Positions 1 through 12,276 of a stretch of 64,000 bases of DNA are shown one piece after another. Origin of the DNA: Pohlia nutans (lineage: Eukaryota > Streptophyta > Bryopsida > Bryales > Mniaceae); the NCBI GenBank assembly GCA_022496805.1, contig CM040101.1, forward strand, positions 4,590,501 to 4,654,500. Direction: 5' to 3'. Below the pieces are notes generated by a model. The model was not told where the DNA came from and ran no database searches. It saw nothing but the letters and a program-made list of their open reading frames with translations. A program made the translations under genes and the position numbers. How positions within the stretch are numbered: the stretch's first letter is position 1; each line of letters opens with the position of its first letter.

Positions 1-223
1 GATTTTGTGCTAATTCTGTACGGATTCTGCATGGATTTTGTGCTAATTCCACACGGATTCTATACTTTGTTAAATAACAAAAAGAATGAATGTAGAACCC
101 GTGCGGATTTAGTGCAATATTAGCGCGAAAATTCATGTGGAATCCGTGCAAAAAATTCACACACCCATGAAATATCGGATATCGCAAGGAAATCGTTAGA
201 AATTAGTGAGGTCCTAAATTCTT
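1..223. repeat. MITE family B, copy 1 (cut by window start)
   Basis: This is the right part of a foldback element with full copies at 7942-8198 and 11998-12276. It shares the internal GTGCGGATT(T/C)AGTG motif, the AAATATCGGAT block and the terminal GGTCCTAAATT. In full copies the two halves are inverted repeats of about 110 bp that nearly fill the element. The left end is outside the window. Confidence 0.8.
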
Positions 224-1505
224 GAGGTTGACAAGATGACAATTCCAATTTAGATAAGCGACAACATATTATGGTATCTTAAACACGATTTTTAAGTCCT
301 CATGAAGGTATCTTTTATGTTTTGAGTGTTATTTTTATATTTCAATTCAATTCTACATCTTCTACCAACTCAATATACTTCTATGTTCAAATGTAAATCC
401 CTCAATAATGCAACATAAAATGGCTATTTTGTCATATTATCAAATACTGATATGTGATACTTTAATAAAATGACATATTGGTGTTTTCAAACGTGTCACA
501 TTAAAGAGGTAGAACAATAATAGAAGCAACCTCGCTCATGCTTCCTCTCACAACTAAATTCAAGGAGGAAAAATAAGGCCCTTGTAATAGTAAGAAATCC
601 GTGTTGTTCTACCTTTTTAATAGTAGTAAATTTGGCGTCCCTTTTTGTATTTCACATCCGCCTACGCCGTGTAAATGACCTTGAGAGTTTGCAACAAAGT
701 AACTCCTTTAGGTCTCTAGAAACCTCTAGACAAGATGGGGGTATGTAGTTCATACACAAAACTTTCAAAGTATTGTACTAAACATAAAGGTCGATTCTTA
801 CAAATAGTAGTAAGAACTCTAGTCCTCTTTTGAGGCTGCCATAAATAAAGTGTTTGTTCAACCCACCATTGGATCAATGTCCACTGGAAAAACCACAAGT
901 GCATTACAATTTCTTACAACTACTTAATAAGAATGTTATATCTACTTTCCTATCGTGGCCATATGCATTAAAGAAGATGAAAATGACTCTTTATTTACAA
1001 ATGAGCTATCGTAAAGACCTTCTAGAAAATTGAGAGTATATTTTGCGGCAAATGCATAGTACGGTTCACCAACTCTTGAACAAAGATTCTACTAAGATTT
1101 AGTGCACCTTAGTGCATTTTGTGCACATTGTACATTTTTATTAAAAACAACAGTTTTTAAACCAATTTTAAGAATGTATAGCAATGGCACAAAAAATAAT
1201 GCACTATGAATACACATCAACTATATATCAAGCATATAATCAAATTTGATCTATCTTAAAAACAAATAAATCAAAACTACCGTTTTAATACTAGTTTGAC
1301 CAATTTCAATCAGGGTTTCTATCTAAACTTTTATTTTAAAACCGTTCGTGTTTAATTCTAAGTTTGAAAGTCCATTAAAGCTCCCACTTGAAAAAATAAA
1401 TTTAGAGAACATCAAAAAAGAAAAACATCAAAAAAATTAAACAGATAAATAGCCTAAAAATACACAATAATTTAGTTTAAATACTTAAAATTGAAACAAA
1501 TGGGC
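224..1505. other. Gene-free AT-rich stretch
   Basis: No convincing coding segment is seen on either strand. The only ORF, around 716-904 on the minus strand, has no recognisable motif and a low-complexity composition. Confidence 0.5.
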
Positions 1506-1730
1506 AATGGTCTGATATAGGTACCCACTTCGAATATATTGTGATTTTAGAAAAATATCCTTTTGATAAGAAAAAACAATTGGAATTTAACATAAATTAG
1601 ATGGTGTTATAAACGGCATGGCTGCAATTGCATACATGGTGTTAAAAATGGAATCTCTACCACATATTAAATGAGTTACACATAAGTCATACATAGTGTG
1701 ACGCGTCACACTGGTACCAATATTAGGCTA
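1506..1730. repeat. MITE family H, copy 1
   Basis: The element begins AATGGTCTGATATAGGTACC and ends GGTACCAATATTAGGCTA, an imperfect inverted pair. A copy of almost equal size at 56818-57043 has better-preserved termini (AATGGCCTGATATAGGTACC and its inverse). The two copies also share interior sequence such as the GTGTGACxxxTGTC area, in opposite orientation. Non-autonomous; no coding capacity. Confidence 0.7.
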
Positions 1731-2569
1731 GTACCCAAATCTTTGAAAAAATCCAAATGAAATTTGGGGATGTTTATTTTTTATATGTTTGAATATATGA
1801 AAAATTATAGCTAAGATTACATGAAATACCATCTATTTCTTTAAATTTGAATGAAATTAGGGTGCATTTGTGCATTGACACATGCAATGTTTTTAAGGAA
1901 TCTAATGTATGTACGAGAATATAATCACCATTTTATGCAAAATTGTGTTGATAACCCAAGACTAACATTCCTAAGCCACCTACATCAATTTTGCACTAAG
2001 ATTAATTCTTTATATTTGTTTATGATTTTTTGAAAATTTGAAAATTGCCACTTATAGTGCACCGGGACAAAAACATTTATCGACCCTACTATGCATTGGC
2101 CTTTAGCGAGACCCCGATATCGCGAAATTTGGGCTAGCGGAATATTACAAGGGACAAACCGCAACCAAGATTATGCGGGATATCCAGTGTAACACTTTAC
2201 ATCTATCCAAAATGTTTTCATTTCTTTATCATCCAAATGTGGCAGTGACTTGTTAAAAGAATTTTGTGTAAAATTGATATTCGAACAGTTCACACAATAG
2301 TTTTTCAAAAATTTCCAAGTGGCTGTATTCCGAGTAAAGTGCTCTTCAATGAATTTATGAATGTATCAAATCTTGAATCGATGAAAAGTGGCAATTAACC
2401 CTTTAACCCTCGAAGGACCAGCTAGACGCATTGTGTTCAAGAATAATTTCATTACTTTAATAACTTATTTTGATTTCATAATTTTGATTCAATGTTAACT
2501 AGAGAATTGTAAATTGTTGTTATGAGAACAAAAAAATCTTTCAAGATTTGCAATTAGTATGGTGTTTTT

Positions 2570-3115
2570 GAATTCGCAGTGAAACCATTCATCAACTTTG
2601 ACAGCCTCTTGAGGGCTAAAAATTTGGTATTTTACCACGAAATGTTTTTGACAAGATTGTTTCTAAGTTAATAACATGTGTACGAAATTTGAAGGCCAAA
2701 AGATTCACCAAAAAAAATAATATTGAAGATCTACCAACATGTGTAGATGTGAAATGGTTTCCCCCATTGCTTCCCACAACTACACATGTTGGTAGATTAT
2801 GGATATCGTTCTTTTTGTAAATCTTTTGACCTTCAAATTTGGCACACATGTTATTGGAATAGAGAAGATCTTGTGAAAAAAATTTAATGGTAAATAAAAA
2901 AAAATTCAGCCCTTGGGAGGGTGTCAAACTTGGCAGTAGAGAAATGGTTTCTCATAGCTACACATGTTGGTAGATTTTGAATATTTTTTTATATATGACC
3001 TTTTTGGCCTTCAAATTTGTCACACATGTTATTAACTTAGAGATGATCTTGTAAAAAAACATTTGTGGTGAAATACCAATTTTTCAGCCTTCAAGAGGCT
3101 GTCAAAGTTGACAAC
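2570..3115. repeat. Triple inverted-repeat block
   Basis: Three related arms of about 150 bp are present. The first (around 2619-2755) is inverted relative to the second (around 2775-2925) and third (around 2950-3110). All share CTACACATGTTGGTAGAT, a CCTTCAAATTTG block and ACATGTTATT. The block lies between TTAA sites at 2403 and 3203 and could be one element with a rearranged interior. The ORF at 2616-2927 simply crosses these arms. Confidence 0.65.
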
Positions 3116-3202
3116 AGTGAAATGGTTTCGTTGCAAATTCAAAAACGTCATTTTGATTGTCCCCCCCACTGTACATTGTCCAAAAAATGAACGCCTAGAC
3201 AG

Positions 3203-3933
3203 TTAACCCCTAAAGGTTGGGCCTATGACCATGGAATCATGTTTTATCTGTCACACTCAATTTTTCTACTAAAAATAATACTAGAATTCAAATTTATTTT
3301 TTTAGTAGATGAAGTCACATGTCTACAAATCATGAATTTTTCATAAATTTTGGTGAAAATTTGAAATTACTATGGTTTTATGAAGTGATTGTAAAGAAAA
3401 TCTATATCAATTACAAAATGTACTAGAAAATTCCGATTTTTTTACCTAAGGTGTAAATTACAATGAAGAAAAGTTTAGTTGATGAAAATCATCCATGTAT
3501 CTAAATTTAGAATTTTTGCTACACCTTGGTGATACCTACCGAACTTGTAACTACAATAAAACACTCAATTTTCAAAATTTTCCAAAAATTTAAAGTGGAG
3601 TACAAACTAGACTTGGCAAGCTTCATTTTGCTAGTTGAGCTCAAATGCAATGAAACTCATTTTCATGGCGTACATTTAGTTTAAGTAGAACAAGCAAAAA
3701 AATTCAAAATACACTACACGGTGAACCATTTTTACGACTCTTTTTGTAGTTGGGACCCCATGTAAAATCTAAAAATAGCTTGAATGATTTGAATTTAACT
3801 TGAAGGGGTGGCATCACCAAGCAAAGCCTTTCGCATAAAGAATTGGATGGAAATCATCCACGCAACAGTTGGAATTGAATAGTCCACTTCATTCATAAAC
3901 CATTTTTTCGTCTCTGCAGCGTTTAGGGGTTAA
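3203..3933. repeat. TTAA-flanked element, family M, copy 1
   Basis: Bounded by TTAA on both sides, it begins CCCCTAAAGGTTGGGCC and ends GCGTTTAGGGG. Copies at 48147-48871 and 50774-51508 have matching sequence across their whole length. No coding capacity is visible. TTAA duplications with CCC...GGG ends are the hallmark of piggyBac-type transposition, so this is probably a non-autonomous member. Confidence 0.8.
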
Positions 3934-4191
3934 GGGTTAATGCATGAGGGAACGTCATCATAACATTCACTAGCATGCACTGTTCCTGCCTTGGCTCTAC
4001 AGTAGATGGTGTGGTATATTCCACACCCAAGATAATTCATCAGTAGCTAAGTGGACAGGTGGAAGATTAAGGTGATGAGCAAAGTGCATGAAAGAAAGGC
4101 AGTGGGCATGAAGGCTATTGTTATGCATGAATTGCGGGATTCATGAAGTTGAAATGCCATACAGTCTTCATTTCTATTTCATTTCTATTCA

Positions 4192-4612
4192 GGGGCGGTT
4201 TACACTACGAACCAAGAACTTGTCCCATGCAGCTCTAAAATCTGTGATTGGCTCCATCAACTCGTCCCGGGATGACTTGGGTTTACACTACAAAGAAAAA
4301 AGAAAAGTGACCAAAGGAGTTGAGGTCCTCAAAAGGCCTAGAAATAGGCCTAGTGGATAATGTTGAAGGGTCCCCGGATTTTGTGGTGAGAGAGGCAAAA
4401 ATTGCCGAACGAGGAGACCATGGGCTTGAAATGCTGTTTTATTATTTTTTTAAGTCCCGGTCCAAGTTCAGTTTACACTTAGTGAGAGGCCCAAGGGCTT
4501 TAGAAATTACATTTTTTTGAAGTGTGACCATGGAAGTGTGACCATGAAGTGTGACCATGGAATTAATCATTTCCTTGGTCACGGCTCTTGGTCCGTAGTG
4601 TAAACCGCCCCT
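4192..4612. repeat. MITE with GGGGCGGTTTACACTACG termini
   Basis: The left end reads GGGGCGGTTTACACTACGAA and the right end is its inverse with one difference near position 19. The termini continue as imperfect inverted repeats (ACCAAGA / TCTTGGT). The ORFs inside at 4118-4520 are by-products. A small tandem of GTGTGACCATG occurs near 4522-4560. Confidence 0.75.
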
Positions 4613-4827
4613 TAGGAACTTCCCCTCTCGCTTGGTATGCTATGTATGATCATGCTTTGAACCGGGAAAAAGAATAAAAGAATAACGAAGCAAACGTATC
4701 ACAAGTTGTTGTACTTTACGGTGTTGACAATTGAGTGTAAGGTGTAGAACCACGGAACAGAGATCATTCTTCAAAATGGCCTCGGAGACACAATTGCAAA
4801 TTGCACTCACTGAATCCACACAGGATC

Positions 4828-6420
4828 ATGTCGTTTTTATACAGGAACGGTGCTCCGGACTCGCACGTAATTCGCATGGTGGAGTTGGACCCGGAAACAC
4901 AGCAAGAGCGTCGGAAGATGACGTCGGAGGAGCAAAGGATTCGCACGCTGATGAAGATTAGGCAGCAGGAACCCACGCACTTTTGGATGGTGGCGGAGCA
5001 AGAGTGGGAGAAGAACATGGACATGAGCATCGGGTTCATGGAGCGCAAGCAGGCAAGAATAAACAGCCTGACGAACGAGATCTACCAGCTGGTGGGATTC
5101 TCAGCGGCCTTTCAAGGCTTGTTGTTGACAGCCGTGTCGCAGGCCTCCCGGCTGTCGTGTAATACCAAGTGATGGGTGCTCTCGTTGTCTTTGTTCGCCA
5201 CTGTCGTCACCGCCGCAGGCGTTCGTGGCAAGACCAAGAGCGCCGCGAGGATGCAGGATGCCCTGCGCCTCGAGGAGCCTCACAAAAAGGTTCTAAACCC
5301 TAAACCCTAAAAACAGAGCCTATGGATTTTCTTTTGTCTAATTGATTTCACTGATTCTGGTGGTGCAAAATTGCATTCCATCTGAATTTATTGTTTTCCA
5401 CAGTACGATCACTGGAATTGGTCATTTTACAACAATGAATTCTTGGTCTAACCCCGAGATGTTAAGCTGGTGCAATTCGTAAGGGAGAGGGTGCTTGGAT
5501 CATGGAGGGGAGTGACTCTTTTGGAACCCTAATCTCTGCCTCTTGAAGAAATTTATTGCTATGCTTTCTATGAGGGTTCTACTACCGAACATTTTGTGAA
5601 TTTGTAACTCAGGTAACCGCGACAATTTAAGCTCTGTGAGTTGAAAGTACTTGGATGTGAAACTGAGAAATCACCAACAAATTGAAGAGAGTGCCTTGGA
5701 AATTGAAGTTAGCTGAGTTTGATTCAAATAGAGTGGGTTGTAGACACATAGGTTTCATGGTGAACGGAGAAAAGATTAGCAATAGAAGATCACAAATAAG
5801 TATCGTTTGAGCAAAGCAGTTCATTAAATGAAACAAAAGCATGCCCCAAAATCAGTCTAGATTTGAGTCAATTGTTCATGCATGAACAGAGGATGAGAAT
5901 ATCCAAAGTCAACATAGCATTTCAACCCTCATTGCACCCAATGTTGTCAGTGTCATCTCTTTCAAATCCAAATGGACATTTTCACTGCCAAGGTTGAATA
6001 TGAATCCCTTTATTCCTCAAGGTTGGTGTCATAAAATGGTGCTGTTACCTTCAAAGCATGGCATTGTATGCTTCTACAGTACGCAAGACTTAGTGAATTC
6101 ACAACTGATTTTCACCGTCATCTTTTTGAATTTCTAAGCTACTGTGAATCCATTCTGACCTAAATTCTTGCCATGATTTGCAGTAAGTCATTTACAAGCT
6201 CCGTAACCTTCGACAGAATGGGCCGGAGGGGTTCGATTTCAGTCGTGAAGAGCAGCAACTGGAGCGATTCCTGGTGCCGGAGGAGTTCACCTGTTTCCAA
6301 AAATTAGTGCGGTTGGTGAGCGCGGAGTGTTCCTACAATTTCAAGATTTTTTACTGCCTCATCATATTCGGGATCCTTTGTGTGTTGTCCATGCAACATA
6401 TCTTGTGTGACGGACTATGA
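4828..6420 (+). pseudogene. Plant uncharacterised multi-pass membrane protein, with in-frame TGA
   Basis: Exon 1 (from ATG 4828; an acceptor CACACAG lies just upstream) runs through a soluble region rich in Glu, Gln and Arg, then a hydrophobic stretch with the motif QLVGFSAAFQGLLLTAVSQ. A TGA at 5170-5172 follows NTK; the same frame continues WVLSLFATVVTAAGV, a second membrane segment, to about 5288. Exon 2 lies near 6190-6420 and encodes KLRNLRQNGPEGFDFS, an acidic linker and a last membrane segment (FYCLIIFGILCVLSM) before TGA. From memory, angiosperm relatives have this layout with a WW pair where the TGA sits, so TGG to TGA is the likely change. The splice acceptor is also doubtful: TTGCAG would bring in an immediate TAA, TAAG shifts the frame. 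Function unknown. Confidence 0.6.
5286..5312 (+). promoter_or_regulatory. Telo-box / interstitial telomere-like motif
   Basis: Two CCCTAAA units (TAAACCCTAAACCCTAA) lie right at the intron donor of the membrane-protein gene. AAACCCTAA telo-boxes are frequent near plant gene 5' ends and in first introns. A matching pair occurs at 62648-62668, again just after an exon. Confidence 0.5.
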
Positions 6421-6721
6421 CACTATCAGTAGACACTGATCAGTTATATCTTTACTACAGCCAGCCCTCTAAAAGCATATCTTATTTCCAATCAATCAAG
6501 AGCAATGAAGGGCCTGCTGTGGAGTATGAGCATTTGTAGCCCTGCAATCCTCATTGGAGATAAAAGAGACACAGGCCTGGGCCGTGATGAATAGCGTGGA
6601 AAAAGGAGCTTATGACTTGTGTAAGTCGAAGTGTTGGAGGAGCTTCGAATGGACGAGAGACTCAAGACTCTGAGACTCAGCTGCAAACTGTAAGACTCTG
6701 AACAAAAGTGGACTCCAAAAA

Positions 6722-6830
6722 GGCCACTTTACATTAGGGTCCTAGGGTCCGGGTCCAATTCTCTCTTGGCCAATACAATTTTTGATTTTGGGGTTTTCTT
6801 GGACCCAAACCCTAATGTAAAGTGTGCCCC
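6722..6830. repeat. Short MITE with GGCCACTTTACATTAGGGT ends
   Basis: It begins GGCCACTTTACATTAGGGTC and ends ACCCTAATGTAAAGTGTGCC, an inverted pair over about 108 bp. The same terminal motif bounds a longer element at 14674-15290. Confidence 0.7.
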
Positions 6831-7147
6831 TTCTATGAAGGAAACTGAGATTTTAGTGAGAAGGCATGATATTATGCAAAATATCCCGAGAGAGAGTCTA
6901 GCCAACCAAATTTTGACACATTAATGAGCGAGAGCCTAGAAGAGTTGTAACGAGTGTTGGATTGGTATTGCAGTGAAACTTTGGAACTTTGGACAGTGGT
7001 TCATTCTAAATACCAGTTTGAGGTCGTCTACTTCTCATAATGACTCTGATTCATTCATTTTACTTTGAACCGTGTGATACCAGTTTTACGTTCCTCTCTT
7101 TTTTCTGACTACTCAATGAGGCAGTGATACAGGTGGCTTAAACAATG

Positions 7148-7357
7148 CATAGCATAATAGAGCACCTTTTTGAAAACTGAATCAAAAGAGAATCTTCACT
7201 TAGATCCACTTTTCTAAGTAATGAAGGAATGCCATTTATATTCCATGAATTTTGGGATTACCGTGTCATTGCCACCGATAAACTTAGTTTCTAATTGTAA
7301 CTAGACTGTGGTCCCATTGCAAAAAGGTGTTGGCTCCCATTGCTCTATTATGCTATG
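7148..7357. repeat. MITE family A, copy 1
   Basis: The termini CATAGCATAATAGAGCA and TGCTCTATTATGCTATG are perfect 17-bp inverse copies. Interior sequence (CTTCACTTAGAT..ACTTTTCTAAGTAATGAA, CCATGAATTTTGGGA, GTAACTAGACTGTGGTCCC) matches the copy at 10885-11119. The two copies flank the TBL-like gene in the same orientation. Confidence 0.85.
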
Positions 7358-7371
7358 TGGGGTTTGGCATA

Positions 7372-10300
7372 TCATGTAATTGGCACAAACGCTAATTTGT
7401 ATTGAAACAATAGAAGTATATTACAGAAGACGTGGAAAACAACATCCAGAGGTCCTGGAATTGCATAATGTAAGCAGTCTCCTGGAGGCTTCATGTGCTG
7501 GTCAGGTCGCAAGCTTAACATGGTGTCCACGTCCATGTAGATGTACCTTGCTTTCTCAATGATTTCCCTTGCCAGTTGATTCTGGCGTGCAAATTCACCC
7601 CAGTGGTAGTTCAATCTCTCCTTCTCTTGTGGAACAGGAATGGGTCCATGATACTCCCTGCAATTGTTGTGCCCTGCATGCCGTCAGTCAATAATAAAAT
7701 TAGTTCCACATCTCACCCTCTGTGGAAAAAGTAAACTGGCTAAAAAATAGTCATTTGGATCCTATATTATCAAATGCAGTAAAACAATAGAACTCGATTT
7801 CTGAGCGATCTAGGAAAGCCACCCCAAATTCTATTTTTAGCCAGTTAAGTTTTTCCACGGTAGTATATTATACTAGTAATTAATTCTAGCAAACACCCTC
7901 TTGCAATGCATCAACAACAAAGGAAAGCGCAAGAAGGCATCAGGAATTTAGGACCCCACGGATTTTAAACGATTTTCGTGCGACATCTGATATTTCATGG
8001 ATTCGTACATTTTTTGCACGGATTTTGCACTAATTCCGCACGGATTTTGCACTTTGTTAGATAACGATAAAAGTGAATGTAGAAACCGTGCGGATTCAGT
8101 GTAGAATTAGCGCGAGATCCGTACAAAAAATGTACGAACCCATGAAATATCGGATGTCGTACGGAAATCGTTTAAAATCTGTGGGGTCCTAAATTCCTGA
8201 TGAATTGCATTAACCCTTAAACGACAATGCAAGCCCCACGGGCTTGGTTATATTTTGGGAGAATCTTGCTCATAACTTCTACTCCATTGCACCAAATGGG
8301 GTTTTTAAAATGCCAAACCAAGCACCTTAGAGAGATCTATACTTCTTTAGAATAGAGCCAAAGTAAATTAAAAACAGAATCATGCTTAAAATGGAATTTA
8401 AAAGAGATTTTGGGTGTGGTATCAGGAAAGCATATGTTGTTTAAGGGTTAAGAATGTGGATAGCAATTGGGAACATAAAGGGAACATGATGGAAACCTTT
8501 GGGGAACAAAACAATAACTGTGGAGAACTATTTGGGAACATGATGAAAAGCATGGATGTAAAATTTGGATGATTTCGTGACATGGTATTGTGACAAATAC
8601 CAAGTAGAGTAGTGACATGGTATTGTGACGCTTTGTACTTAATATAATAGATGGATTCATACATAGAAATCAACCATTGCAAGGAGCTTCAGAATTTTTA
8701 CCTCACCCTTTTCATTCCATAAAAAAGAAAGAAAGAAAAGTATTCTTTTTGACATTGTTTTCGACACTTTAATTGAGTCCATACCAAGGTGTTGAAAAAA
8801 ATGTTGAAGATAACACTTTTTTTTGTGGTGCACGTTCTACTATTAAAATATATGAATTACATAGCTGCGTATAGGCTCAATTAATACCTGGAGGCGTATT
8901 TTGGAAAATGACAAGGATGTGAGGGTAGCGGGCTTGCAAGACATCAACAAATGTTTGGATGGAGTGCAAATACACATTGTCTGCTCGATATTTGGCACCT
9001 GTGGCCAAGAGGATTATTACTACCCACATAAGAAATTGTCAATAAATTAAATATATTTTAAAAAATAATTCAAGTTGAGTATATTTTTGAAAATATTCAT
9101 CAAAATGGGTGAAATACATTCAATAAGTATATACATTCAATAACCCCCCACCAAAATATCCCTTTATCTTATATCTTTACAAAGTCATAATTCCTTTTAG
9201 ATATAGTCTCTTACAATGACGATAGTATTATTTCAATGCGACAAGTCATTTCTGTGACTAACCCGTGTCCGCCACCTTGAAGTTAGGGCTTCCCAAACAT
9301 GTCATAATGGAGAGAAACAATTGTACCTGTATTAAAAAGCAACGTGTTGATATTCCACTCCTCTAAATAAGGCACCGTGACATTGAGTTGTAGGAAAGGG
9401 TTCCACACCCATCCAATACTTGTTGTTTTTGTTTGACGATGATTGATGACACGTGGAACAACATCCCCACAAATCTCTTCTCGTCCAAACCTGTGGTCGC
9501 TATGCACGTGGTGTGAGTAACCCCGATCGCAAGAAGTTGAGAAATGTAGTGAAGATCTGATAGCTTATGGAGTCTCCTACAATAAGAGTAGGTTTCCTTT
9601 GGAAACCAAGAGCCTGTATGCATCCATTTGGTCGAGATTCACAAATGGGCAGGATTGGTTTGTGTGCCATCAACCTCCTTCTTATGCAATTATGCAATTT
9701 TGTTTTTTTAAGTGCAAAATTGGTGTACACTTCAAACATAAACGGTGATTATGGCATAATTACACAATTTATTTTACTGTTGGTTGTCACAGTCATGATT
9801 TAATGTAACACAAGAGAGAGAAAGAACTTTGCTGTTGATGTGAATAAAGAATTCATTAATACAACATCAATTCAATGTAATATAGGATAAATGATCTTTT
9901 TTGGTTTAATTATATACCTTGGGACTATCGTTAAAAAAACTTTTTTGTGACTATTCACAAAAAAAATTCTTGCTGATAGGCACTTAAACAACAAGTAACC
10001 AATATAAGACTCAAAGCTGAGTAAATGATGAACATCAATACACTATTAGCAAAGGCATTGCTTCTCACTCCGAACAATGTCAGAGTTCACTGTACACACT
10101 TGTCCTACGTGACGAATCACACTCACCAAGTCTTAAGCACCTGGGCAGTGAGTGCGAAGTGGCGTTGTTTGACTCACCTACCGAGTGAAAAATGACACCT
10201 TCACCTTGTAGTGATAGGGACATGAATTCATGATATTCCTGACATTTCATAGCACTAATACAAAATAGTGAATTTCGACGGAAGATTTTCGATCAATCAC

Positions 10301-10461
10301 TCACCAAGAAGTGGCCATCTTGTAGCTCAGCAACCTCAACGTTGAATCCCTCGTAGGACCGAATGAGCACGTTCGTGTCATTGCAGTAGATGTGAGGAGT
10401 GGTATTCACTTTGCAAAAGCTGGGCTGGGGATGTGGATACAGTGCCCATGTTCCAGATTCA
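7372..10461 (-). CDS. TBL/DUF231-like (PC-esterase family) protein, partial, one frame break
   Basis: Exons read on the minus strand: 10305-10461, 9327-9613, 8888-8998 and 7372-7673, all with GT..AG borders and phases that join. The product keeps LIVGDSISYQ (the GDS block) just after the first junction, then WNPFLQLNVTVPYLEEWN, a NTGAKYRADN segment, TPPGHNNCREYHGPIP, YHWGEFARQNQLAREII and near the C-terminus GDCLHYAIPGPLDVV, which holds the DxxH block. GDS plus DxxH is the signature of TBL/PMR5-type wall-polysaccharide O-acetyltransferases in the Golgi. About 285 residues are covered; the family usually has 400 or more, and the N-terminal anchor exon was not found. In exon 9327-9613 the frame must shift by one base near 9500-9515, so the copy may be broken or the sequence may contain an indel. 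The 3' end lies only 14 bp from a MITE. Confidence 0.62.
7942..8198. repeat. MITE family B, copy 2 (long foldback)
   Basis: It starts AGGAATTTAGGACCCCACGG and ends as the inverse (GGGGTCCTAAATTCCT). The two ~110-bp arms pair almost end to end, with a short GATAACGATAAAAG-like centre. It lies in the intron between the last two exons of the TBL-like gene. Confidence 0.85.
8210..8451. repeat. TTAA-flanked short element
   Basis: TTAA on both sides; begins CCCTTAAACGACAATGC and ends GTTGTTTAAGGG. It is 242 bp including the flanks, is non-coding and lies in an intron of the TBL-like gene, 11 bp after a family B MITE. Confidence 0.75.
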
Positions 10462-10501
10462 CTGCCACAATATAAATTAAATGAGTTACTTAGTACACTG
10501 A

Positions 10502-10700
10502 TTATCCCATTTAGTGCGTGTGGTGCTAATTCCCGAAGGTCGCACTATTTTACCAAATCTCAAATTAGTGAGGGCTGAAATTTTTACAGAGTGGCTGAAA
10601 TCTTCATATCACACTAATTTTACATCATAATGATATTTAGTATCAGCTTCACTAATTTCCCACACGCACTATTAACCCCCCCCCCAACATGGGATAGTAA
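10502..10700. repeat. MITE with TTATCCCATTTAGTGCGTG termini
   Basis: The left end TTATCCCATTTAGTGCGTGTG is mirrored at the right by CACACGCACTATTAA, a run of ten C, then TGGGATAGTAA. It sits immediately upstream (in transcription sense) of the first detected TBL-like exon. Confidence 0.65.
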
Positions 10701-10884
10701 ATTGTTGTTGCAGTCAAGAAATTTAAATCAAGTACCATACCTGATGGTTCGTTTTCGACACCCAAGTTACAAAATGCTCATGTAGTAGTACGTTTTTTAG
10801 TAGCAAGCAATAAAAATGTGACATGTGGCTTTCTTCAATTTCATCACCTTAAAAAACAATTAATTATGTCCAAAACTGACCCAC

Positions 10885-11119
10885 ACATAGCATAATAGAA
10901 CAGTGCAACGGAGCATCTGTTGAAACTTGGATCGAAAGAGAATCTTCACTTAGATTCACTTTTCTAAGTAATGAAAGAGTTGAATTGAATGTCATTTGTA
11001 TTCCATGAATTTTGGGACTACCGTGTCATTGCCATGTAAACCAAGTTTCTAATTGTAACTAGACTGTGGTCCCATTGCAAAAGGATGTACTTGACTCCCA
11101 TTGCTCTGTTATGCTATGT
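10885..11119. repeat. MITE family A, copy 2
   Basis: Termini ACATAGCATAATAGAAC and TGCTCTGTTATGCTATGT are inverted repeats with few mismatches. The interior matches 7148-7357 in the same orientation. Confidence 0.8.
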
Positions 11120-11997
11120 AGGGTACTAAAAAGTTCAACACAAGGTTTCTTTTTTGGGCAATATAGCCTCCAAGAGAACCATTGTGTGACATTCCCTCCA
11201 ATTGAGTTAACCGAAAAGAAGTGCATCTAACCTCCCTTTTTGCTCTACTTCTAACCTCTCTATTGAACTATACTTGGGTTGAATAGTGTCGTGTCATAGA
11301 TTGTCCTCTTGTGGGCCATGGGCTTGGAGCTTTGGTGGAAGGTGTGAGAGTCATAGCGAGGTGTGGAGAATAATGAGAGTACCTTGCTTTAGATTGTCTC
11401 TCAACTCATCATGGACTAAGTTTTGGTCTATTTATATTTCAATATGAGTTCAAGAGGAATTCAACACAAGTTTGCCAAAACTTTCCTCTTTGGGTTGACT
11501 TTTCGGTTAACCTAATGTAAAGGATATAAGTGATTTTGCAAAAAAATCCGGTTCAACAAGATTTGTTAACTTTTTGCAGGCAGATTAGATTTTGACTGTA
11601 GAAGAATCAAATTGGTACTTGAAGCAGGAAAGATAAGATTTGAACTTTTCCACTGCTAGAGTAGATTTCAGTGACATGCCCCTGATCAAAGCTTCCGCTG
11701 GTACCCGAGACTGCAAGTGCACAAGGGGTTGCTCTTTTGTATCACCTCTTTGGTAAGCAACACATATGAGTTCAGAACTTGGCACATGGAAATCACTACA
11801 GTAGCAAATATGGAGTATTCCAGAATGTGATATTATAGAGTGTGATATTAACAAGTTCAGAGTAGTTACATGCAAAGGGGGGCAAAAAAAACCACAACCT
11901 CTGCACAAAAATGTTGAACGTCAAAGGGAGTCACTGTGGTGAAAAAGACCCAACAAGTTAGGTGAATTTTCCTGTAAGTTGAAATAGGGGACACATT
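11120..11997. other. Gene-free stretch with a weak inverted pair
   Basis: GTTAACCGAAAAG near 11205 and CTTTTCGGTTAAC near 11500 form an inverted pair, perhaps the ends of a ~300-bp element. The 107-residue minus-strand ORF at 11585-11908 has no family features. Confidence 0.35.
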
Positions 11998-12276
11998 AGG
12001 AATTTAGAACCCCACGGATTTTAAACAATTTCTGTGCAACATCCGATATTTCATGGGTTCGTACATTTTTTGCACGGATTCTATACGAAGTTTGCACTAA
12101 TTCTGCACAGATTCTACACTTTGTTAGATAACAAAAAGAGTGAATGTAGAAACCGTGCGGATTCAGTGTAGAATTAGCACAAAATCCGTGCGGAATCCGT
12201 GCAAAAAATGTACGAACCCATGAAATATCGGATGTGGCACGGAAATCGTTAAAAACCAGTGAGGTCCTAAATTTCT
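11998..12276. repeat. MITE family B, copy 3
   Basis: Begins AGGAATTTAGAACCCCACGG and ends GAGGTCCTAAATTTCT. The two arms are inverted as in copy 2, with an extra CTATACGAAGTTTG segment in the left arm. The minus-strand 109-residue ORF at 11996-12325 is just this palindrome read through. Confidence 0.85.

Noticed and set aside
4731..4961. 76-residue plus-strand ORF with its own ATG at 4776
   Set aside because: Out of frame with the membrane-protein exon, which shows clear family-like features.
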